Below, one piece after another: positions 27,114 through 35,836 of a stretch of DNA of 64,000 nt. Source of the stretch: Sphingobium scionense (GTDB taxonomy: Bacteria > Pseudomonadota > Alphaproteobacteria > Sphingomonadales > Sphingomonadaceae); assembly GCF_014197035.1 (NCBI RefSeq), contig NZ_JACIEU010000006.1, forward strand, positions 1 through 64,000. The letters run 5' to 3'. The first letter of the stretch is position 1, and every line of letters begins with the position of its first letter. The position numbers were made by a program, and so were the translations under genes. The notes beneath the pieces were generated by a model. The model saw nothing but the letters and a program-made list of their open reading frames with translations. It had not been told where the DNA came from and did not search any database.

Positions 27114-28499
27114 ATGCGCCACGCGCTCACGGCCTTTCTGGCCGCTGTCAGCTTTTCGTCCATCGCCATGGCCCAGACTCCGGTCGCCGCGCCGGCCCAG
27201 CCAGCCTCTGAATCAGGGATGGTCCAGCCCACCCCCACGCCGCAGAGCGAACTGCCCGGCCTGATCGCCAAGGACATGGAGGGACTGATGACCCTCTATC
27301 GCGACCTGCACGCCAATCCCGAACTCTCGCTGCAGGAGGTGAACACCGCGGCCAAGCTGGCCAAGCGCCTGAAAGCGATGAAGTTCGACGTGACCGAGAA
27401 GGTCGGCGGCACCGGCGTGGTCGCGGTGATGAAGAATGGCTCGGGGCCGGTTCTCCTCATTCGCGCCGATATGGACGGCCTGCCCGTGGTCGAGCAGACC
27501 GGCCTCGACTTCGCGTCCAAGGTGCGCACCAAGACGCCCGAGGGGATCGAGACCGGCGTGATGCACGCGTGCGGCCATGACACCCACATGACCGCCTTCA
27601 TCGAGACCGCCAAGCTGCTGTCGAGCCAGAAGGACAAGTGGAAGGGCACGCTGGTGATGATCCTCCAGCCGGCCGAGGAAGTGGGCAAGGGCGCGCGCGA
27701 CATGCTGGAGGACGGGCTCTACACCCGCTTCCCGCGCCCGACCCATGCCATCGCCTTCCATGACGCCGCCAATCTCCAGGCCGGCGTCGTCGGCTATACG
27801 CCGGGCTATGCCCTCGCCAATGTCGACAGCGTCGATATCGTGGTGAAAGGGCTGGGCGGCCATGGCGCCTATCCGCAGACGACCCGCGACCCGATCGTGC
27901 TGGGTTCGCGCATCGTCACCTCGCTGCAAACGTTGGTCAGCCGCGAACAGGATCCGCAGGATCCCGCCGTGGTCACCGTCGGCAGCTTCCAGGCCGGCGC
28001 CAAGCATAATATCATCCCCGACCAGGCACTGCTGCTGCTGACCATCCGCAGCTATTCGGACGAGACCCGCGCCAAGCTGATCAAGGGGATCGAGCGGATC
28101 GCCCGTGGCGAGGCGATCGCCGCCGGCGTGCCGGATGACAAGATGCCGGTCGTCAGCGTGAAGGACGAGTTCACCCCATCGACCTACAACCCGCCCGAAT
28201 TTGCCGAGCAGATGGGCAATTTGCTCAAGGGCCATTTTGCCGAGGGCCGCGTGGTCAAGACCCCTGCGGTGATGGGCGGCGAGGATTTCGGCCGCTTCTA
28301 CCGCGCCGACAAGTCGATCAACAGCTTCATCTTCTGGGTCGGCGGCGTGTCGGCGGACAAGATGGCGGCGGCGGACGCCGGGCAGATCACCCTGCCCTCG
28401 CTCCACAGCCCCTTCTGGGCGCCGGAGGCCGACAAGGTGATCGCCACCGCCAGCGAGGCGATGACCGTCCTCGCCATGGACATCCTGAAGAAGGACTAA
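27114..28499 (+). CDS. Exported M20-family amidohydrolase
   Basis: A 461-aa protein with a signal peptide (MRHALTAFLAAVSFSSIAMAQ). The dimetal site motifs are HACGHDTHM and ILQPAEEVGKGARDM; GGHGAYPQTTRDP lies in the dimerisation domain and GGEDFGRFY near the end. It resembles hippurate or N-acyl-amino-acid hydrolases, which cleave acyl groups from amino acids. AAGGGAG precedes the ATG. With the S10 peptidase upstream it may serve peptide and conjugate use in the periplasm. Confidence 0.92.
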   Translation: MRHALTAFLAAVSFSSIAMAQTPVAAPAQPASESGMVQPTPTPQSELPGLIAKDMEGLMTLYRDLHANPELSLQEVNTAAKLAKRLKAMKFDVTEKVGGTGVVAVMKNGSGPVLLIRADMDGLPVVEQTGLDFASKVRTKTPEGIETGVMHACGHDTHMTAFIETAKLLSSQKDKWKGTLVMILQPAEEVGKGARDMLEDGLYTRFPRPTHAIAFHDAANLQAGVVGYTPGYALANVDSVDIVVKGLGGHGAYPQTTRDPIVLGSRIVTSLQTLVSREQDPQDPAVVTVGSFQAGAKHNIIPDQALLLLTIRSYSDETRAKLIKGIERIARGEAIAAGVPDDKMPVVSVKDEFTPSTYNPPEFAEQMGNLLKGHFAEGRVVKTPAVMGGEDFGRFYRADKSINSFIFWVGGVSADKMAAADAGQITLPSLHSPFWAPEADKVIATASEAMTVLAMDILKKD

Positions 28500-28501
28500 G
28501 T

Positions 28502-29482
28502 TCAGTCGCTGGCCGCGTAGCGGCGCCGATGGATGTCCATCAGCGCTAGCGCGGTCAGCGCCACGCCCAGCCCCAGGATCATGTCGATAAGATAATGGGT
28601 GCCCTCAACCGGCGTCGACAGCAGCATCGCCGCGTTGAGCGCGACGATCGGCCAGCGCAGCGCCGCGATCCGCCAGCCCGCCGCAATATACAGCACCGCC
28701 GCCGCCGTATGGAAGCTGGGTGCCGACACGATCCCGCGCAATTGGCCGAGGTCAATGGCATGGACCGCATGCGTCCGCAGCGCCGGGATCAGCCCCTGCT
28801 GCCACAGCTCGCTTTCGGGCATGTAGCGGATTGGCGCATGCCACAGATAGGAAAATGGCCCGACCGCCGGCATCAGGCTGAACAGGATCAGGGTGATGAC
28901 CGCCGCCAGCCAGAAGGTCGCGATGAAGCGCCAGGCCCGTTCCTGCTCGCCCGCCCGCGCCATGCACCATAGCAGCAGCGCCGGCGTCACATAGATGCTG
29001 CGATAAGCAGCCGTCCCCAGCAATTGCAGCGCACGATGGTCCGCCGCCAGCCGATACCAGGCGAGCCAGTCGAAGCCCAGCGCCGCGTCGATATGCTGCA
29101 AGGTCGCATCGGCATAGCCATAGGTCAGCGCGGCAACCGGATAACTCGCCGCCGCGCCCATGACCGAGATCAGCGCGAACAGGCCGACATAGGTGGTAAA
29201 TGGCGCCACCGTTCCGGCATGGCGCCAGCCACTGCGCGGCAGGCCGAAGCGCAGCGCCAGCAACAGCGCCGCCGCCGCGCCATAGGCGATGCTGCTCGGC
29301 TGCCAGAAGTCGATGCGCAGCTCAGCTATGTCCAGCAGCAGGGCGAGCAGCACCATGCTCACGCCCAGCGCCGCCAGAAAATGCCGCCGGATCGCCAGCG
29401 GGCGCGTGATGATCGGCACCGGACGCGCCTTCTGCGCGGCAACAGGCTCAGCCAGGGGCCAGGAGGTTTCGATCGATGGCAT
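28502..29482 (-). CDS. PAP2-superfamily membrane phosphatase/phosphotransferase (Aur1-like)
   Basis: A 326-aa integral membrane protein with at least six hydrophobic segments. The PAP2 motifs present are SAPSFHTAAAV (C2) and GTHYLIDMILG (C3), the pattern of the PAP2_3 group that includes inositol phosphorylceramide synthases. Since sphingomonads make glycosphingolipids, a role in lipid head-group transfer is possible, but simple lipid phosphatase activity is equally consistent. The start is ATG 29482. It is convergent with the M20 gene (2 bp gap). Confidence 0.83.
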   Translation of the reverse strand: MPSIETSWPLAEPVAAQKARPVPIITRPLAIRRHFLAALGVSMVLLALLLDIAELRIDFWQPSSIAYGAAAALLLALRFGLPRSGWRHAGTVAPFTTYVGLFALISVMGAAASYPVAALTYGYADATLQHIDAALGFDWLAWYRLAADHRALQLLGTAAYRSIYVTPALLLWCMARAGEQERAWRFIATFWLAAVITLILFSLMPAVGPFSYLWHAPIRYMPESELWQQGLIPALRTHAVHAIDLGQLRGIVSAPSFHTAAAVLYIAAGWRIAALRWPIVALNAAMLLSTPVEGTHYLIDMILGLGVALTALALMDIHRRRYAASD

Positions 29483-29570
29483 GGCGCATAGGTCCGGGAA
29501 GAAAGGCGGAAAGGCCGCCCTTCCGCCTCCCGTGCTTAAGCTGCGATGAACCGTTGCACTCCACCACCCG

Positions 29571-30767
29571 TCAGGGCTGCAACAACCAGCCCGCGCCACC
29601 GCCCAGCGCGATGATCGCCGGCATGCTCCACCGCCCCTTGATCCGCCAGGCACAGAGCGCGCCGACCAGAACGATCAGGCCCGCCGCCCAGAGCCGGTCC
29701 GCCCGCATCGCCGCCGCCCAGCCCAGTTGCACCAGCGTCGCCGCAATCACCCCGACCACCGCGGCCGCGACCCCGGCCAGCAGATGGTGGAGCGCCGGAT
29801 TTTCGACCAGCGCCTCCAGCCGTTCATAGAAGATCAGGGAAAAGGCGAAGGCCGGCAGGAACATGCCCGCCGTGATCGCCAGCGCCCCGCCCAGCCCTCC
29901 GGCCATATAGCCGGCAAAGGTCGCGAAGATCACCAGCGGCGCCGGCAATATTCCCGCCAGCGCTACCCCGTCGAGGAACAACCCGTCCGACAGCCAGCCG
30001 CGCCCGACCGTATCGCCGCGCACATAGGGAATGGCGGTATAGGCGCCGCCAAAGGTCAGCAGCCCGCCCTTCAGACCGGCAATGAACAGCAGCAGCGCGT
30101 CGGGCCGCGCTGTGCCAGCCGCCACGGGGATCGGCGCAACAGCCACGCTCCCCTGGTGCAACAACAGCGCCAGCATGACCGCCCCGACCAGCACTGCGCC
30201 GATGACCATGGGCCGCGCGCGAAAGGCATGGACCAGCCCCGCCGCCAGCAACGGAATCCAGAAAGGCGTGCCCAGCAGCGTCGCGGCAAAGGCGCCGATC
30301 GCCAGCGCCCAGAGCAGCCGGTCCTCCAGCACATGGCCGCCGATCCGCTGCACCGCGCGCGCGATGATCGCCAGCACCACCAACTGGACGCCGAACAGCA
30401 CCGGCAGCGCCCAGCCCGCGCCGGCGATCCAGTCGCGATAGAGCCAGGCCGCGACCAGCATCAGAGCCAAGCCGGGCACCATAAAGCCCAGGCCCGCAAG
30501 CAGCCCACCGATCCGCCCGCGCGCCATGATCCCCATATGGACGCACAATTCATGCGCCTCCGGTCCCGGCAATATCTGCATTACCGCCAGCAACCGGTTG
30601 AAGCGCGGGGCGGAAAGCCAGCGCTCCTCCTCGACCAAAGTCTGGCGCAGCATCGCGATCTGCGCCACCGGCCCGCCAAAGGCCAGGCAGCCAAAGCGCA
30701 GGAATTTGAGAAACAGCGGAAAAAGGCGGATCGGTGGAGGACCATCATCCAGTGTCGTCATCGTCAT
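29571..30767 (-). CDS. chrA: Chromate efflux transporter ChrA
   Basis: A 398-aa two-domain CHR protein with about ten to twelve membrane segments. The first domain begins with LFLKFLRFGCLAFGGPVAQIAM and contains LPGPEAHELCVHMG; the second begins with GLKGGLLTFGGAYTAIPYV and contains LPAPLVIFATFAGY. CHR proteins export chromate, often with sulfate. GGCAGGAG lies before the ATG at 30767. No chrB regulator is adjacent. Confidence 0.92.
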   Translation of the reverse strand: MTMTTLDDGPPPIRLFPLFLKFLRFGCLAFGGPVAQIAMLRQTLVEEERWLSAPRFNRLLAVMQILPGPEAHELCVHMGIMARGRIGGLLAGLGFMVPGLALMLVAAWLYRDWIAGAGWALPVLFGVQLVVLAIIARAVQRIGGHVLEDRLLWALAIGAFAATLLGTPFWIPLLAAGLVHAFRARPMVIGAVLVGAVMLALLLHQGSVAVAPIPVAAGTARPDALLLFIAGLKGGLLTFGGAYTAIPYVRGDTVGRGWLSDGLFLDGVALAGILPAPLVIFATFAGYMAGGLGGALAITAGMFLPAFAFSLIFYERLEALVENPALHHLLAGVAAAVVGVIAATLVQLGWAAAMRADRLWAAGLIVLVGALCAWRIKGRWSMPAIIALGGGAGWLLQP

Positions 30768-30933
30768 CGGCTCCTGCCGCAGGCGCGGCGCATGGAGCGG
30801 AACTTGGACGATCATCGCCTGAACGGGCGCCCGCACGGCCCGTTGGCGCTCATCATAGCATCGCGCGCCGCGAAGAAAAGAGGCCGCGCAACAGGATGGG
30901 GCGACCGTTTAGCCGCCCCTCCTGAATTCCCGA

Positions 30934-31646
30934 TCAGGCGCCGAAGCCGCCGTCGATCGTGTGCATGGCACCGGTGATGATGCCGGCTTCCGGCCCCGCC
31001 AGATAGGCCGCCAGCCCGGCGATTTCCTCACCCGTGGCATGGCGCTTGATCGCCATGAAGCCGTGCATGGTGGCGCTCATCGGGCCATCGGCCGGGTTCA
31101 TGTCGGTATTGGTCGGGCCGGGCTGGATGATGTTGACGGTGATGCCGCGCGCGCCGAAGTCGCGGGCCAGGCCACGGGCCATGCCCTGCAGCGCCGACTT
31201 GGTCAGCGCATAGGCCGCGCCGCCCTCGAACGGCATACGGTCGCCATTGACCGAACCGATGACGATGATGCGGCCGCCGTCGTTCATCTGCCGTGCCGCC
31301 TCGACCGCCGCATGATAGGGCGCACGGACATTGATATCGATCATCCGGTCGACAGCATCGGCGTCCAGCGTCAGCGGATCGCCCAGCACCAGCGTACCGG
31401 CATTGACGACCAGCACATCGAGCGCGCCCTCGCCCGCAACCACGTCGATCACCGCTTGGCGATCGGCCGCGTCGGACCGGATGGCACGGGCGCCGACATC
31501 GGCGGCGAGCGCCGTGGCGGCATCCTGCGACCCGGCATAGGTAAGGCAACATTCGCGCCGTCACCGGCGAAGCGCCGCACGATCGCGGCACCGATACCCC
31601 GGCTGCCGCCGAGGACGAGGACTTTCTTGGCAGTGAAATCGGTCAT
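30934..31646 (-). pseudogene. bdcA: bdcA-like SDR interrupted by a frameshift
   Basis: The N-terminus (MTDFTAKKVLVLGGSRGIGA) and the long C-terminal part (LDVLVVNAGTLVLGDP, GGRIIVIGSVNGDRMPFEG, YALTKSALQGMARGLARDFG, ending ITGAMHTIDGGFGA) lie in two frames. They join after GDGANVA: one base appears missing near 31543, where the other frame continues with TYAGSQDAA. The combined protein of about 237 aa closely follows E. coli BdcA, a short-chain dehydrogenase-like protein reported to bind cyclic di-GMP and to promote biofilm dispersal. A BdcR-like TetR gene is divergent, as in E. coli. A sequencing error is possible and should be excluded. Confidence 0.82.
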
Positions 31647-31665
31647 GGGACAATTCCTTGCTAAA

Positions 31666-31722
31666 TTTGTAATGATCGCTATATAAATTACCAATCGCGC
31701 CCGTCAAGGATTTTTGTAATGA
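31666..31722. promoter_or_regulatory. Candidate BdcR operator region
   Basis: TTTGTAAT (31666-31673) and ATTACCAA (31687-31694) form a near-perfect inverted repeat, and TTTGTAATGA recurs at 31713-31722 over the bdcR start. The region lies between the divergent bdcA and bdcR genes. AAGGA at 31706-31710 is the bdcR ribosome site. Confidence 0.5.
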
Positions 31723-32312
31723 CCATTAAAGAAAAAGCCAAGAGCCGGGGCCGCCCGCGTTCCTTCGACGAGGACGCCGCCCTTTCCGTGGCTCAGGCGC
31801 TGTTCCATCAACATGGCTATGACGGTGTCGGCGTCGCCGCACTGGCGCAGGCGATGGGGATCAATCCACCCAGCCTCTATGCCGCTTTCGGTGACAAGGC
31901 GGCCCTGTTCGATCGGGTGCTGGCGCGCTATGCCCGTAATGCCCTGCCGGTGGACGATATCCTTGTGCCCGGCACCCCACCGGCCGCCGCACTTACCGAT
32001 CTGCTGCGCACCGCCGCCCGCATCTATGCCACCGATCCGGCCGCGCCGGGCTGCATGGTGCTGGAGGCTGCGCGCGGTGCCGACACCGCCGCCGCCGCAC
32101 AGGCGCGCTGCTGGAAAGACAGGAGCGTCGATCGGGTCCGGGACTATCTGGCCCCCGGCCATCCCGACCAGGCGCTACCGGTCGCCGACTATATGGTGGC
32201 GATCATGTCCGGCCTGTCGTCAGATGCCCGCGACGGCAAGCCGGTCGAGCGACTGCTCGCCATTGCCGACATGGCCGGCCTCGCGCTGGACTCCACATTG
32301 GCCGCAAACTAA
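31719..32312 (+). CDS. bdcR: BdcR-like TetR-family regulator
   Basis: A 197-aa repressor. The HTH region is GRPRSFDEDAALSVAQALFH with INPPSLYAAFGDKAALFDRVL, which matches E. coli BdcR almost residue for residue; GCMVLEAARG and YMVAIMSGLSSDARDGKPVE in the ligand domain also match. It is divergent from the frameshifted bdcA. The known partner represses bdcA and itself; the same is expected here, and a TTTGTAAT motif overlaps both starts. Confidence 0.87.
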   Translation: MTIKEKAKSRGRPRSFDEDAALSVAQALFHQHGYDGVGVAALAQAMGINPPSLYAAFGDKAALFDRVLARYARNALPVDDILVPGTPPAAALTDLLRTAARIYATDPAAPGCMVLEAARGADTAAAAQARCWKDRSVDRVRDYLAPGHPDQALPVADYMVAIMSGLSSDARDGKPVERLLAIADMAGLALDSTLAAN

Positions 32313-33353
32313 TTATTGCGGCCGATGCCCCTTGCGCCATTTGGTCAGCAGATGGCGCGCCAGCATCAGCGGCGGCATCCGCAACCAGTGCGACCGCACG
32401 AAGAAGGCGAAGACCAGCGCTTTACGCGTCTCCTGCCCCCAGCCATTGCGCGCCAGCAGCCGACTGATGAAAGCTCGGTCGCTCCAACGCAATTTATAAT
32501 CGACCTCTATAGGCACATGATAGGCTTTGACCTCGGTATCGAAGAGATGATGAGATAGGCGCAACGCCCGCCAAACTGCTGCAGTCAATTGGTGATGCGC
32601 CGCCTTCTCGAAGAGGCAGAGGTAAAAATCATCCTGTCGTTCCGACGATTCCTCACAGAGGCAATGAATATCCCACAGGTTGCGCAGACCGCCCTGCAAA
32701 TCGCCGTCCGCCAGCAGATGCGCTGCCGCATGACAGACCCGGTCCTCCGCGCACAGCATATATAATCCATCGGTTATCAACACCGCATCCGCCATCATCG
32801 CGGCTGCATCCGGCGTCGGCCGCGCCGTCAGCGGCAGCACGGTATGATGCACGTCGATCATCCGGTCGCGCTCGGCGTGGATCATCGGCGGCAGCTCATG
32901 CATCCACTGCCGATAATAGGCGTCGTCATACGGGTCTTCCTTGACCCATTCCCAGCCGGCCGCGACCAGCGCATCGGCCGCCGCGTCGATCCGGTCGCGC
33001 GGCACCAATATGTCGAGATCGCCGATGAAACGCCCTCGCCCCGCCGGCAGGCCCGCCGCCGCATAGGCCGTCCCCTTGAGCAGGATCACCGGCAGGCCGA
33101 TCGGCGCCAGCGCCGCGCGCGCCCGGTCCGCCTCCCAGATCGCCTGCCGCGCCTCCCGCGCCGCATCATCCCGCGTATCGGCCAGGATCGGCCGCACCGC
33201 ATCGGGCACGCCCAGCCCCTCCAGCCGGAAGGCCAGCGTGCCGATAAGCCGCTCCGCCCGCGCCATCGCGATCAGGCTGTTCCAGCCGGTCGCATCCAGC
33301 GCCGCCGTCGTCGCCGGATCGCGCAATGCCATGACCAGCAGCGCCGCGCTCAT
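32313..33353 (-). CDS. Nucleotidyltransferase-like protein of an HPr-rel-A type cluster
   Basis: A 346-aa protein of the uncharacterised nucleotidyltransferase group (PF14907). The core is LLKGTAYAAAGLP followed by RFIGDLDILVPRD, where D112 and D114 are the expected metal ligands. A helical C-terminal half follows. Its ATG overlaps the stop of the HprK-related kinase gene by 4 bp, so it is the last gene of the operon PqqD-like, kinase, nucleotidyltransferase. The substrate is not known; such proteins co-occur with HprK-like kinases and PqqD-like carriers and are thought to modify a peptide or sugar. Confidence 0.85.
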   Translation of the reverse strand: MSAALLVMALRDPATTAALDATGWNSLIAMARAERLIGTLAFRLEGLGVPDAVRPILADTRDDAAREARQAIWEADRARAALAPIGLPVILLKGTAYAAAGLPAGRGRFIGDLDILVPRDRIDAAADALVAAGWEWVKEDPYDDAYYRQWMHELPPMIHAERDRMIDVHHTVLPLTARPTPDAAAMMADAVLITDGLYMLCAEDRVCHAAAHLLADGDLQGGLRNLWDIHCLCEESSERQDDFYLCLFEKAAHHQLTAAVWRALRLSHHLFDTEVKAYHVPIEVDYKLRWSDRAFISRLLARNGWGQETRKALVFAFFVRSHWLRMPPLMLARHLLTKWRKGHRPQ

Positions 33354-34213
33354 GCGATCTCGCTCCACAGCCGGTCGACCATGGCGATCGCCGCCTCGCC
33401 CGAAGGGAAGTCGATCGCCCGCGCCGGCACCTGCGCCACGAAGCGCGTCAGCGCGGCAAAGCCCGGTTCGCCCAGCGCCACATAATTGGTCGATGCCTGG
33501 GTCAGACGCATGAACACCTCGCCCTGTCCCACCGGCCGCTCCGCCGGCCCGGAACCAAAGCGCGGGAACAGCAGCAGCGCCGGCATCCCGCCCTCGCCCA
33601 TCCGCGCCACCGCGTCGGCGCGCGGCACCATATGACGGATGTCGCCCTTGGCCGTCGCGCCCAGCAGCGGCCCCATGCGCGCCGCTGGCACCTCGCCCGC
33701 GATCACGTCGATCGCCTTGTTCTTGAGCGACACCAGCCGGGGAAAGGGCAGGATCGCGCCGCTATCGAGATCGAGCAGCGCAAACTCGTCGCCCATCAGC
33801 CGCCAGCCGCGCTCGCCCAGTTGCGCCGCCAGGGTCGACTTGCCCGACCCGGACTCGCCGGTCATCACCAGCACCCGCCCGTCCTTCTCGACGCTCGAGG
33901 CATGGAGCAGCAGATGCCGGCGCCAGCCCAGCGCCATTTGCAGGTTCATCCCCATTTCCGCCGCCAGCAGCCCATGGGCCAGGCTCATCGGCGCGGCATC
34001 GGCCAGGCCATGATCGCCGGTGATGAAGATGGACGGCCGCACCCAGCGCCGGACCGCGCTGGTCGGCTGCAACCGCACGGTGAAATCGGCGATCGCCCCA
34101 TCGACATCGGGATAATCGGCATAGAGCCGCGCCAACTGATCGATCGGCTGTGCCCAGGCGGAGCCGATGCGGAAGGTCGCCGGGCCGATGCGCAGGGTCA
34201 GGCTATGCCTCAT
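33350..34213 (-). CDS. HprK-related kinase A
   Basis: A 287-aa protein related to the C-terminal domain of HPr kinase/phosphorylase. The P loop is GESGSGKST at residues 119-127, and GDEFALLD (141-148) is the HprK-type second motif. The N-terminal 90 residues are not the HprK N-domain. No HPr (ptsH) or PTS gene lies nearby, so its target is probably not HPr. It overlaps the upstream PqqD-like gene and the downstream nucleotidyltransferase by 4 bp each. The family is named for this conserved gene group; biochemical function is unknown. Confidence 0.87.
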   Translation of the reverse strand: MRHSLTLRIGPATFRIGSAWAQPIDQLARLYADYPDVDGAIADFTVRLQPTSAVRRWVRPSIFITGDHGLADAAPMSLAHGLLAAEMGMNLQMALGWRRHLLLHASSVEKDGRVLVMTGESGSGKSTLAAQLGERGWRLMGDEFALLDLDSGAILPFPRLVSLKNKAIDVIAGEVPAARMGPLLGATAKGDIRHMVPRADAVARMGEGGMPALLLFPRFGSGPAERPVGQGEVFMRLTQASTNYVALGEPGFAALTRFVAQVPARAIDFPSGEAAIAMVDRLWSEIA

Positions 34214-34494
34214 GCCGGGCGCACCAGCCCGATCCGGTCGAGATAGGCGAGATGCTGGCCGATCTCGCCCACCACATCGCCCTCGCCCAGATCATAGAGC
34301 AGGGCCAGCCGATCGCGCAGCATCGTCGCGCTCGCCGGCAGGCCGTCGGCCATGGTGTCCAATATCTCGGGCACCGGGCTTATCACCATATGGGTCTGGC
34401 CCGACGGGCGATGATAGAGCAGGACGATATCATCCAGCGGCCGGACGATGATCGCCTCCGCCCCTTCGCGACGATAAAATTCTTCCCCGACCAT
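34210..34494 (-). CDS. PqqD-like carrier protein of the HPr-rel-A system
   Basis: A 94-aa protein. FYRREGAEAIIVRPLDDIVLLYHRPSG-type strands and the helical end LYDLGEGDVVGEIGQHLAYLDRIGLV match the PqqD fold, which binds a precursor peptide for a modifying enzyme. The start is ATG 34494 with GGAGGT before it; upstream in-frame ATGs lack support. It begins the tight three-gene group with the kinase and nucleotidyltransferase. No radical SAM enzyme is present, unlike PQQ clusters, so the carrier probably serves the kinase or nucleotidyltransferase. Confidence 0.82.
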   Translation of the reverse strand: MVGEEFYRREGAEAIIVRPLDDIVLLYHRPSGQTHMVISPVPEILDTMADGLPASATMLRDRLALLYDLGEGDVVGEIGQHLAYLDRIGLVRPA

Positions 34495-34560
34495 GCGTCC
34501 GGCACCTCCATGGCTCCCCTCTTGCCCTAAAGCCAAAAGGGTAGCCAAGTGCCTAACGCA

Positions 34561-35739
34561 TCAGGGAAAGGCCTGCAGCGCCACGCCGACCGGAAGCTCC
34601 CGCGCGCCGACCGTCATCAGCGCGCGCATATAGGTGTCCAGCGCCCGGTCCAGCCCATGTTCGCGCACCGCCTGCGCCAGTTGCGCGGGCGGCGCCGGAT
34701 GCTCCAGCGCCCACTCGATCGCGCGGGCAAAGCCATCGACATGGCCGACCGGCACCGGCGGATGCTGGCCGGCCGCGGCCAGCAGCGGATGGATATTACG
34801 GGTGCAATCGGTCGCCACCACGCCCGCGCCACAGCCCAGCGCCTCGATCATCGTGCCGGCCAGCCCTTCCCAGCAGGACGGCTGCAACAGCAGGTCCGCT
34901 TCGGCAAACAGGCTGGCCATGCGGTGCGGGCAATCGACGAAGCCCAGAAACTCGACCCGGTCCGACAGGCCCAGCCGCGCGCATTGCGCCTCCAGCTGCG
35001 CGCGCAGCGGCCCCTGCCCGACGATGCGGAGCCGCCAGTCCCGGTCCCGCAGTTGCGCCAGCGCGGCGAGCGCGGTCGCCTGGTCCTTCTGCGGCGCCAG
35101 CCGCCCGACCATCAGCAATTGTGCCGGGCGCTGCGGGCAACAGGCGGTGCCGCGATCGTTGCACGCCTGCTCCATCAGCCGGGTGACGGTGGGACGCGGC
35201 ATCAGCCGCACGTCGCGGCCGCCAAACGGCCCTTCCTCGGCCAGCAATTGCCGATCGGTCTCGCCCATGACGATGGTCATGCTGCAGGCCCTGGCGATGG
35301 CGCGGAACCGCGTCTTGCGCGCCCAGGCGGACAGGCCCTGCTGCCCCGGCCGAACGATCGGGTTGGAAATGCGGCCGACCGCGCGGGTCTGCGTGCCCAG
35401 CGTCGCGGCGGCGACCAGCATGTTGCTCTGGTTGCCGGCCGAATAGATGACATCGGGCCGATGGCGCCGCACCATCGCGGCCAGCGGCAGGAATTGCGCG
35501 ATCATCGACAGTCGCCGGACCCAGCGCGGCGCGCAGACACGGCGCACCGTCAGCGCCGGGTCGATCAGCCCGGCCAGCGGCCCGTCCAGATGCGCCAGCC
35601 ACAATTCGACCCGCAGGCCGCGCCGATGGAGATGATTGGCGAGCTGGATGGCGACCCGGTCCAGGCCGCCGTCACCGGGGCGATAGAGATAGACGACCGC
35701 GAATGGAGAATGTGCCGCCACCTGGCGTGCATGGAACAT
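34561..35739 (-). CDS. GT4-type glycosyltransferase
   Basis: A 392-aa GT-B fold enzyme. The N-terminal half begins with FAVVYLYRPGDGGLDRVAIQLANHL, with the typical GG near the acceptor site; the donor-binding half has LLMVGRLAPQKDQATALAAL and LLLQPSCWEGLAGTMIEALGCGAGVVATD. It probably transfers a sugar from a nucleotide sugar to a glycan or lipid. It lies 66 bp upstream of the PqqD-like gene on the same strand and may share the message. AAGGG precedes its ATG. A role in capsule or exopolysaccharide linked to the HprK-like system is inference. Confidence 0.87.
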   Translation of the reverse strand: MFHARQVAAHSPFAVVYLYRPGDGGLDRVAIQLANHLHRRGLRVELWLAHLDGPLAGLIDPALTVRRVCAPRWVRRLSMIAQFLPLAAMVRRHRPDVIYSAGNQSNMLVAAATLGTQTRAVGRISNPIVRPGQQGLSAWARKTRFRAIARACSMTIVMGETDRQLLAEEGPFGGRDVRLMPRPTVTRLMEQACNDRGTACCPQRPAQLLMVGRLAPQKDQATALAALAQLRDRDWRLRIVGQGPLRAQLEAQCARLGLSDRVEFLGFVDCPHRMASLFAEADLLLQPSCWEGLAGTMIEALGCGAGVVATDCTRNIHPLLAAAGQHPPVPVGHVDGFARAIEWALEHPAPPAQLAQAVREHGLDRALDTYMRALMTVGARELPVGVALQAFP

Positions 35740-35836
35740 GGTGTCGCCCTTGCGCTCGACGGAACTGTCGATGCTTCGACGCCGTCAACGCGGGCGACCC
35801 GTAATCGGTTCTTTCAGTTCGACGCAGCTTTAGGGC

